NCBI GenBank assembly: GCA_024232965.1
Contig: JACKQF010000003.1
Location: 248,001-312,000, forward strand
DNA length: 64,000 bases
From: Verrucomicrobiaceae bacterium
Lineage (GTDB): Bacteria; Verrucomicrobiota; Verrucomicrobiia; Verrucomicrobiales; Verrucomicrobiaceae
Direction: 5' to 3'
Numbering within the stretch: position 1 is the stretch's first letter; the number at the start of each line of letters is the position of its first letter. The notes beneath the pieces are model-generated. The model was not told where the DNA came from, did not search any database, and worked only from the letters and a program-made list of their open reading frames with translations. A program made the translations under genes and the position numbers. Of the stretch, positions 43,406-50,656 are shown piece by piece.

Positions 43406-43717
43406 ATGGAAATGCATCGACTCCGCTGTGGAGTCATCTACTCAGGTGACTTCGCTCGCTATCTCTCCTCAAAAACGGAAGAGGAGGGCGGGAATCACGA
43501 CGGCGAGATGCTGAGCCTCGACTACGTCCGCTGTCGCAGTGGACCAAAGGCTGGTCAGGCTTGGTGGCAGGTCAGTTGGATCCTCGCCATGAAAGCCAGC
43601 AGCACCGATTGTTTCCGGATTGGGAACACGGATGTTTTTATTCATCGGCAGAGTCAGCGGGGGCTCCGCCATCGGCTCCTGCACTGGGCCGGCGGTGATG
43701 TGGTGGTGCGGCGGTAA
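43406..43717 (+). CDS. Small protein of unknown function
   Basis: A 103-residue frame beginning MEMHRLRCGVIYSGDFARYL, with acidic TEEEGGNHDGEM, then an aromatic/basic beta-rich half (QAWWQVSWILAMKASS, FRIGNTDVFIHRQSQ). The final strand loosely resembles the end of small beta-rich domains, but no family is recognised. ATG 43406 starts beyond the sodA terminator. It is probably real because of its balanced composition and position. Confidence 0.5.
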   Translation: MEMHRLRCGVIYSGDFARYLSSKTEEEGGNHDGEMLSLDYVRCRSGPKAGQAWWQVSWILAMKASSTDCFRIGNTDVFIHRQSQRGLRHRLLHWAGGDVVVRR

Positions 43718-43845
43718 TTGGTGGGGAGTGATCAGTTAGAAGTGGGGAGTGAGGACGGACAACCCGTGGCCCAGAGCTTTACTCGTCCCGCGTGGCATCC
43801 GAACAGCGATGCGAGGACGCTCATCTCTCGAAGCAGGGAGCTAAC

Positions 43846-44736
43846 TCAGCCCTCTTCCCTCGCCGCAGTCACCAGCTTTGTGAAAAGCTCCCGCTGTTCT
43901 GCCAGTGCGGCCACCCGGTCCGCTGGTTTGGTTCGGGCTTCCATTAGCACCCAACCTTCGTAGTCTTCTGCGACCAGCAGCTTGGCCAGTTTTGCATACG
44001 GATACTTGCCCTCGTTGAATTCGCGGACGTGCACCGTGGCGCCGAGGTAGTCTTTGACCTTGGCGAAGTTTGCCTCGATGCCCTCGCCGTCGAGGTCTTG
44101 GTCGTTACAGTTCCAGCAAACGCGGACCAATGGATGATCGGCGACTTGCATGATCTTCTGGATGTTGCCCAGATCAGAGACTCCGCCATGAACTTCCAGA
44201 CGGATCTGCTGGCCGAAGCCGGTGGAAAAATCGGCGAGTTCTGCCAGCGCTTTGCCGATCTGCTCCAGTGTCTTTTCCACGGGCACATCCTTTGGCAGGT
44301 TGTTCGGCTTCACCTTCACGCCAGAACCGCCGATGTCGTGGCTCAGCTTGATGTATTCCTTGGCACCATCGAGGTTCTTCTTGAGTTCAGCGGGGTCGGC
44401 CGCGTGGAATTCAAAGTTCGTGCCCATCCCCAGAATCTCCACGGGCGAGTCCTCAAAGCGCTTCCGCACCTCGTCGCGCTCGGCGGCCGTGAGCGATGGC
44501 GCCACCTTGTGGGCGTGATCGACACGGAGTTCCACCCCCAGGGTCTCAGTGCTCTCGCAGTTGGTGATCAGCGTCGGCAAATCCCAGTCCGCCGCCCACA
44601 TGTAGGTGACCAAGCCAAAGCGCATGTTTTCGCCTTTGTAGGTCAGCTTGGCATTGGCAGAAACGGCTGCCGCAGCGGAGGCGCCAAGCAGGGTGGATAT
44701 GAAATGACGACGGTCAAGCGGGCTAGGGGAGGGCAT
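43846..44736 (-). CDS. Tat-exported sugar phosphate isomerase/epimerase-like TIM barrel
   Basis: 296 residues. The signal peptide has a twin-Arg (SPLDRRHFISTLLGASAAAAVSA). The mature part is a xylose-isomerase-like TIM barrel: FGLVTYMWAADWDLPTLI, GVELRVDHAHKV, GSGVKVKPNNLP, IRLEVHGGVSDLG, VCWNCNDQDLDG, TVHVREFNEGKYPY and WVLMEARTKP. Glu, His and Asp residues at the strand ends are compatible with a divalent metal. The exported substrate is unknown; in verrucomicrobia such proteins often accompany sugar catabolism, but no such genes lie beside it. Confidence 0.88.
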   Translation of the reverse strand: MPSPSPLDRRHFISTLLGASAAAAVSANAKLTYKGENMRFGLVTYMWAADWDLPTLITNCESTETLGVELRVDHAHKVAPSLTAAERDEVRKRFEDSPVEILGMGTNFEFHAADPAELKKNLDGAKEYIKLSHDIGGSGVKVKPNNLPKDVPVEKTLEQIGKALAELADFSTGFGQQIRLEVHGGVSDLGNIQKIMQVADHPLVRVCWNCNDQDLDGEGIEANFAKVKDYLGATVHVREFNEGKYPYAKLAKLLVAEDYEGWVLMEARTKPADRVAALAEQRELFTKLVTAAREEG

Positions 44737-44866
44737 GATAGGGAAGGGGGATTTCGCGAATGCTGACAGGTGGGGACGCCGGAGGCAAGACCCAAAGCGG
44801 CAGAATTCTTTTTTGTCGAGGCGGGTAAGGGGTGGACACCGGGGGGCTTCTTGCTTTCATTCGCGC

Positions 44867-45724
44867 ATGCCGGCCCCTCAAGCCATCGCCCTATTGAAGG
44901 ATTATCTGGAGCAGCGTCGCCTCGCGGGGGAGACGCATGTGAAGGTGACGCCAGAGGCATTGGCCAAACTTCCTCAGGTCGTTCGCCGCCCGTTGGCCCT
45001 TCCCGAATTGCCGCCCGAGGCCCCACCGCCGCCGCCCCCTCCAGCCGTGGTCGCCCCCGAACCCGTGCGCCGCATCCTTTCTGTTTCGGGGGCCACCAAG
45101 GAGGAGAAGCTTGCCGCGCTCCGAGCCATGGCCGAAAAATCGCCCACTGCTCGCGGTCTTGGTACCCTGCGTGACGAGATGGTCTTTGCCGTCGGCAATC
45201 CAGATGCTCGTCTCATGCTCATTGGCGAGGCCCCAGGTGCCGAGGAGGAACGCCAGCGGGAACCGTTTGTGGGTCCGGCGGGGCAAAAACTCACGCAAAT
45301 CCTGAAGGCCATGGGGCTGGAGCGGGATGCCGTTTACATCAGCAACATCTGCAAATTCCGCCCGGCCATGGAAGACCAGGGCAGCAAGAATCGCGCGCCG
45401 ACGCCGGAGGAAATGAATGCCTGCCTGCCCTATGTGCTGACCGAGATCGATATCATCCGGCCCGAGGTCATCGTTGCCTTGGGCGGCACGGCGGCGACCG
45501 GGCTCGGCTTTGAGGGATCAGTGACTCGGTTGCGCGGCAGTTTCCGCGAAATGGACGGCGCTCCCGTAATGATCACCTTCCACCCAAGTTACCTTCTCCG
45601 CGAAGAGCGGATGGGCACAGGCACGACGGCCAAGCGGCAGGTCTGGGAAGACATGCTCCAGGTCATGGAGAAACTGGGTCTGCCCATCAGCGAGAAGCAG
45701 CGCGGCTACTTCCGCCAGGGGTAG
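44867..45724 (+). CDS. Uracil-DNA glycosylase family 4-like, iron-sulfur cysteines mostly lost
   Basis: 285 residues from ATG 44867. A helical N terminus (1-40) leads to a Pro-rich linker (about 48-66), then the UDG domain. Motif GEAPGAEE (120-127), PFVGPAGQKL and HPSYLLR (239-245) are intact, so uracil excision is plausible. Family 4 enzymes hold a [4Fe-4S] cluster through an N-terminal CxxC, a KCRP and one further Cys. Here the CxxC region reads KSPTARGLGTLRDEMVFAVG, KCRP reads KFRP (C162 is just before it) and only C186 remains. Confidence 0.85.
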   Translation: MPAPQAIALLKDYLEQRRLAGETHVKVTPEALAKLPQVVRRPLALPELPPEAPPPPPPPAVVAPEPVRRILSVSGATKEEKLAALRAMAEKSPTARGLGTLRDEMVFAVGNPDARLMLIGEAPGAEEERQREPFVGPAGQKLTQILKAMGLERDAVYISNICKFRPAMEDQGSKNRAPTPEEMNACLPYVLTEIDIIRPEVIVALGGTAATGLGFEGSVTRLRGSFREMDGAPVMITFHPSYLLREERMGTGTTAKRQVWEDMLQVMEKLGLPISEKQRGYFRQG

Positions 45725-45834
45725 GCGACGACCTTCGCCGAAACGAATCATAATTCTATCTTGCTTAGACAAACTGTCTTGGTAAGGTTTCAGGCTATAC
45801 CTTTTCGGTCCAACCCACCGCTTACACTCCCAAG

Positions 45835-47886
45835 ATGAACTCATTCTTCCTCAATAACGGCATCGTCATGTCCATCGCTTTGGCATTTGTTGCCCTCGTT
45901 TTCGCGATCCTCCTGATTCGCAAAATCTTGGGAGCCTCCGCTGGTAACGAGAGGATGCACGTCATTGCCAAAGCCATTCAAGATGGTGCTAAGGCCTACA
46001 TGGATCGCCAAATGCGTGCCGTTAGCATCATCGCCGTCCTCATCTTGGCCGCCGTCTGGTGGGCACGCGGTGGAGTCGCCGCTGGTGGCTTCGTCATCGG
46101 GGCTGTCTGCTCCCTCGCTGCCGGTTACATCGGCATGATGATCGCCGTCCGCGCCAACGTCCGTACCGCGCAGGCTGCCTCGGTCGATTCTCACTCCGCC
46201 CTCAAGGTCGCCTTCAATGGTGGCGCAGTGACCGGCCTGCTGGTCGTCGCACTCGGCTTGATGTCTGTCGCTGGCTTCTACCTTGTCGTTCTGAAGATGA
46301 CTGGCGAGACTCAGGCCGCCATCGACTCCCTCATTGGCCTTGCTCTTGGTAGCTCACTCATCAGCGTCTTCGCCCGTCTCGGCGGTGGCATCTATACAAA
46401 GGCGGCAGATGTCGGTGCTGACCTCGTCGGGAAGAACGAACAAAACCTTCCCGAAGATGATCCTCGCAATCCTGCTACCATCGCAGATAACGTCGGCGAT
46501 AACGTCGGTGACTGCGCCGGGATGGCTGCAGACGTCTTTGAAACCTACGCAGTCAGCCTCATCGGTGGCGTGCTGGTTGCCCACCTCACCGCCGCTGCTA
46601 GCCCGGCCGCTCTGGTTTATCCCTTTGTGCTTTGCGGCCTGTCCATCATCTCCTCGTTGATCGGCATTGGTTACGTGAACTTCCTCAAACAAAACGCAAC
46701 CGCTGCCCTGGTCGGTGGGGTTGTTGTTTCCGGTGTCACTTCCGCAATCATGTTCTGGTTCGTTACGCAGAGCATGTTCGCTGAAGGTCTGGTCGTCGCT
46801 GGTAAAGCCGTCACTGCCACAGATCTCTTCCTTTGCTCCGCCGTCGGTCTCATCATGACCTTCGCCGTCGTGTGGATCACCAATTACTTCACTTCGACTC
46901 ATCACAAGCCCGTGCGCCGCATCGCCCTAGCTTCGGAGACCGGCCACGCCACGAACATCATCGCAGGTATCAGCGTCGGTCACCACGCCACCCTCCTGCC
47001 AGTGCTGGCCATCGCCGCCTCCATCTGGGGTTGCTACGAGTGGGCAGGCCTCTACGGCATCGCCGTCGCGGTGGTCTCCATGCTCAGCCTCTCGGGCATC
47101 ATCATTTCCTTGGATGCCTTTGGCCCCATCACCGACAACGCCGGCGGCATCGCCGTCATGTCCGGCCTTCCAGAGCAAGTCCGCAAGATCACCGACGAAC
47201 TCGACGCCGTGGGCAACACGATGAAGGCCGTCACCAAAGGTTACGCAATCGCCTCTGCCGGTCTGGCCGCCATGGTTCTGTTTGGTTCCTACGTCGAAGA
47301 TTTGAAGGCCTTCCTTCACGTCGATAAGATCGTCTTTGACCTCATGGATGCCCGCGTGATGATCGGTATGTTCATCGGCGGTCTGCTGCCATATCTGTTC
47401 ACCGCATTCAGCATGGACGCCGTCGGCAATGCCGCTGGTGCCGTCGTTCGCGAAGTGCGCCGCCAGATTACTGCCAAGCCCGGCATCCTGACTGGCGCGG
47501 ACACCCCTGAGTACGCCCAGTGCGTCGGCATCGTGACCAATGCCGCACTGCGCCAGATGATTGTGCCAGCTCTGCTGCCAGTCGTCTTCGTGGTGGGTGC
47601 AGGCCTCCTGGGTAAAGAAGTCCTCGGCGGCGTCCTCATCGGCACCATCGTCACCGGACTCTTCATCGGCATCGCCATGACCTCCGCAGGCGGTGCATGG
47701 GACAACGCAAAGAAATACATCGAAGAAGGCAACCACGGCGGCAAAGGCTCCTTTGCCCACCAAGCGGCCGTCACCGGTGACACCGTCGGCGATCCCTACA
47801 AGGACACCGCAGGCCCTGCCGTGAACCCAATGATCAAGGTCGTCAACATCCTCGCGATCCTCATCATTCCAGTGCTCTTCAAATAA
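45835..47886 (+). CDS. hppA: Membrane-bound proton-translocating pyrophosphatase
   Basis: 683 residues with about 16 membrane helices. It couples PPi hydrolysis to H+ export. Substrate-site motifs DVGADLVGKNE, DDPRNPATIADNVGDNVGDCAG and the C-terminal GGAWDNAKKYIE and GDTVGDPYKDTAGPAVNP are intact. In the K+-sensitivity segment it has GNTMKAVTKGYAI, with Lys and Thr where K+-dependent enzymes have Ala and Gly/Ala. This points to a K+-independent H+-PPase like that of Rhodospirillum. No partner genes adjoin it. Confidence 0.96.
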   Translation: MNSFFLNNGIVMSIALAFVALVFAILLIRKILGASAGNERMHVIAKAIQDGAKAYMDRQMRAVSIIAVLILAAVWWARGGVAAGGFVIGAVCSLAAGYIGMMIAVRANVRTAQAASVDSHSALKVAFNGGAVTGLLVVALGLMSVAGFYLVVLKMTGETQAAIDSLIGLALGSSLISVFARLGGGIYTKAADVGADLVGKNEQNLPEDDPRNPATIADNVGDNVGDCAGMAADVFETYAVSLIGGVLVAHLTAAASPAALVYPFVLCGLSIISSLIGIGYVNFLKQNATAALVGGVVVSGVTSAIMFWFVTQSMFAEGLVVAGKAVTATDLFLCSAVGLIMTFAVVWITNYFTSTHHKPVRRIALASETGHATNIIAGISVGHHATLLPVLAIAASIWGCYEWAGLYGIAVAVVSMLSLSGIIISLDAFGPITDNAGGIAVMSGLPEQVRKITDELDAVGNTMKAVTKGYAIASAGLAAMVLFGSYVEDLKAFLHVDKIVFDLMDARVMIGMFIGGLLPYLFTAFSMDAVGNAAGAVVREVRRQITAKPGILTGADTPEYAQCVGIVTNAALRQMIVPALLPVVFVVGAGLLGKEVLGGVLIGTIVTGLFIGIAMTSAGGAWDNAKKYIEEGNHGGKGSFAHQAAVTGDTVGDPYKDTAGPAVNPMIKVVNILAILIIPVLFK

Positions 47887-48671
47887 GAGCGCTGGGGTCG
47901 GAGTAGACTGTGGTGAGTTGTCGGTGAACAGTCTGACTTCGGTGGCGCAAGGCGCGGTCGGACGAGTGGCGTGGGGCTGCAAGCAATTCGCCATGATCGA
48001 ACTTCATGCCCGAACCTCAGTGGTGTGCCTGGAGCGCGGGATTCCAGCCCGTGTAAGGCTCAGGGGCTTCCAGTCCCGTCTCCCAGCACTGCGGTGGGCT
48101 AGATGGTGTTTCATGAGAAGCCAAGGTTCGACCCGCTAAAGCGCAATGCCACGGAGGTGTGCGATTCTTCAACCGTAGCTTAGGCTTTAGCCCGTCAGGC
48201 GTCGCTGAGGGATAGATGGCGGGAGTTTTCCCTTGGGAGTGTCAGAAAGTTTGTGGGAAGAGTCGCACCCAGGGAATCCAGTCAGCCGTCGGCAAAACAA
48301 GACCGTGACCGCCACGGCTTCGATCAGCTCCCAGGGCAATCCTTGTCGGTGCTGCCAGGGACAATCTAGGGCACCCGGGCTTGGCTCTCTTCATCAGCAT
48401 TCTCATTGACTGAGGGCCTTTGGTATGGCCCTCTCCTTGGGGCTTCTTGGGGTTGGGCTCAGACGCCGGGGTAATGGTATGTCACGGCAGTAGAGGTTCA
48501 CGCACTCGGGAGGTGTGCTGGCAATGGGGCCTAACAAGGAGACGGGCTTGCTAGGCCCGTCGAAACACAGAGTGGCAGCTGGTTGTAAGATTCACGGACT
48601 ATTGTAGACCAAATTCAGTTCACTCTTGCCCCATTCCCTCGTTCCCATCATCCTGGCGTGACCATCCTGCA
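47887..48671. other. 785-bp intergenic stretch with repeat-like palindromes
   Basis: No gene was found. The stretch holds several GC-rich hairpins, such as GAGGGCC/GGCCCTC near 48412-48433 and GACGGGC/GCCCGTC near 48540-48560, and a CCAGCCCG / CCAGTCCCG pair near 48044-48080. On the minus strand from about 48390 to 48197 there is an open stretch of about 66 codons ending at TAA, without ATG. This composition suggests a degenerate dispersed element or fossil coding sequence rather than a promoter. Confidence 0.45.
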
Positions 48672-50574
48672 ATGAAGACCTCATCCCCACCGAAAGTAGC
48701 ATCCCTGAGGACTTGGCTCGCGAGTGCGCTGGCTTTGGTGTGCTCTCCAATCACATATGCCATGCCGGGGGATCTGGATACGCTGAATCTGAATGTGGAA
48801 TGGGGTGAAGTCTATGCTTCGGCGCAGCAGCCGGACGGGAGGATGGTCATCGCCGGGACTTTCATAAAGGTGCTGGGCCAGCCGCGGGGTTACATCGCAC
48901 GGATTAACGCCGACGGGACGCTGGACACTGGGTTTGACCCACAGGTGGATGGTTTCGTCCATTCTTTGGTGGTGCAGGTGGATGGAAAGATTCTGCTGGG
49001 TGGAGAATTTACCAGCGTACAGCCGAAATGGGGCGGCGGTTGCAACGGTGCGCAATCATATTGCTAGGCTGAATGCGGACGGCACGCTGGACACTGGTTT
49101 TGACCCAAACGCGGATGCGACTGTATTGAGTCTAGCGCTGCAGGCAGACGGCAAGGTCCTACTTGGGGGGAATTTTAACACTCTCCAGCCGAATGGGGCA
49201 GCGATTGCGACGGCGCGCAACTATATCGCGAGGGTGAATGGGGATGGTACACTCGACACGGACTTTGATCCGAATGGGAACGGCAGCGTTTTCACCCTGG
49301 CGGTGCAGGATGACGGCAAGATCCTTTTGGGGGGAAATCTAACGAGCCTACAGCCCAATGGTGCGGCGAGTCCGACCGTCCGCAATCGGATCGCACGCGT
49401 GAATATGGACGGCACGGTAGACGTGGACTTTGATCCCAATCCTAACGGCACGGTGAGCGCTGTTGTGGTGCAGCCGGACGGAAAAATACTCGTTGGAGGA
49501 TCTTTTGTTTTTCTACAGCCCAACGGCGCAGCTTCTGCAACGTTGCGCTTTCGCATCGCTCGCTTGGAGGCGGATGGTGCCGTGGACCAGGAGTTCGATC
49601 CAAAGGCGAGCAATGGCGTCTTATCCCTGGCTTTACAAGCAGATGGGAATATTCTGCTGGCTGGGAGTTTCATCACGCTACAGCCGAATGGAGCGGTGAG
49701 TTCGACCACGAGGAATCGAATCGCACGCGTAGATGCTAGCGGCAATCTTGACATGAATTTTGACCCGAACGCAAATGGGAGGGTCGATACCGTAGCTCTA
49801 CAGGCAGATGGGAAGATCCTGCTCGGAGGCGAATTTACAAACATACAACCTAACGGGGCAGCGAGTGCGACGGTGCGAAGCCTCTTTGCCCGGCTGGTCA
49901 ATGACCCAGCGACGAATACATTGAGTGCGATTGATCCGACACGGGTAAACTGGGTGCGGGGAGGTGGCGCGCCAGAGTTGTCCATGGTCACCATTGAGCA
50001 CAGTGTGGACGGCGGAATCACTTGGAGCTTGCCGCTGGCAGCTAGCCGGGTGGGAACGACGTCGAATTGGGAAGTCACTGGATTGAGCCTGCCGCCCAGC
50101 GGGCAGATTCGCGCCCGTGGGCGAGCGATTAGTGGGTTCTTCAATGGAAGTTCTGGGCTTATTGAGCAGGTGGCTGGCTTTGGTCCCGACGCTGACAACG
50201 ATGGCCTCATAAATGCCTGGGAGGAGCTTTACTGGCCGGGCATGACGGCGCTACACGGTGCTCTGGATGACGATGATCATGATGGGCTGGTCAATTTGCT
50301 GGAACTGGCCTTTGGGCTCGACCCGATGGTTTCGGATACGACGGGCATGCCGCCCGTGATTGAGGATGGAGGCTACCTCACGATGACGATCGTGAAACGC
50401 GCAGGCGTGATCTACGAGGTTCAGAGCGCAGGATCGCTGCTGGCGACTGACTTCAGCGGGGGCACCACCGTGGTGCTACTCGATGACGCAGGCACGTTGA
50501 AGGTCAGGGATACCGTTCCGCTCAGTACCCCGACGAGCCGCTTCATGCGCGTCAAGGTCACTGGCAACCCCTAA
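48672..50574 (+). pseudogene. Delta-60 repeat exported protein gene, interrupted by a one-base frameshift
   Basis: The first part (48672-49067) has a signal peptide (LASALALVCSPITYAM) and two delta-60 repeats, then shifts frame. From about 49027 the other frame continues with five more repeats (for example ALQADGKVLLGGNF and LQADGKILLGGEF). A fibronectin-like segment and a TSP3-like DADNDGLINAWEELYWPGM / DDDDHDGLVNLLELAFGLDP tail follow. The break is at the A-run 49026-49028: removing one A turns QPKWGGG into QPNGAAV, exactly the repeat consensus. This may be a true mutation, a phase-variation tract or a sequencing error. The family forms beta-propeller-like repeats; function is unknown. Confidence 0.85.
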
Positions 50575-50589
50575 GCTTTGATCTGGCGG

Positions 50590-50610
50590 TGCAGGGTATG
50601 ACGCCCTGCA
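50590..50610 (+). terminator. Hairpin between the delta-60 gene and polA
   Basis: TGCAGGG and CCCTGCA form a perfect 7-bp stem with a 7-base loop, 16 bp after the delta-60 stop. An AT-rich tail with TTTT begins 9 bp later. It could act weakly for either convergent gene or be a REP-type palindrome. Confidence 0.5.
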
Positions 50611-50656
50611 TCGATGAATTTTGGATAAATTCGTTGGGGCTCAGGGCTGCTGAACC

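Noticed and set aside
43721..43752. Direct repeat GTGGGGAGTGA as target-site duplication of an insertion
   Set aside because: Only 10 bp separate the two copies, so no element can lie between them; a simple local duplication is more likely.
46927..47994. A long minus-strand open frame across hppA
   Set aside because: hppA on the plus strand has every PPase motif intact; the antisense frame is low-complexity Asp/Gly/His-rich sequence.
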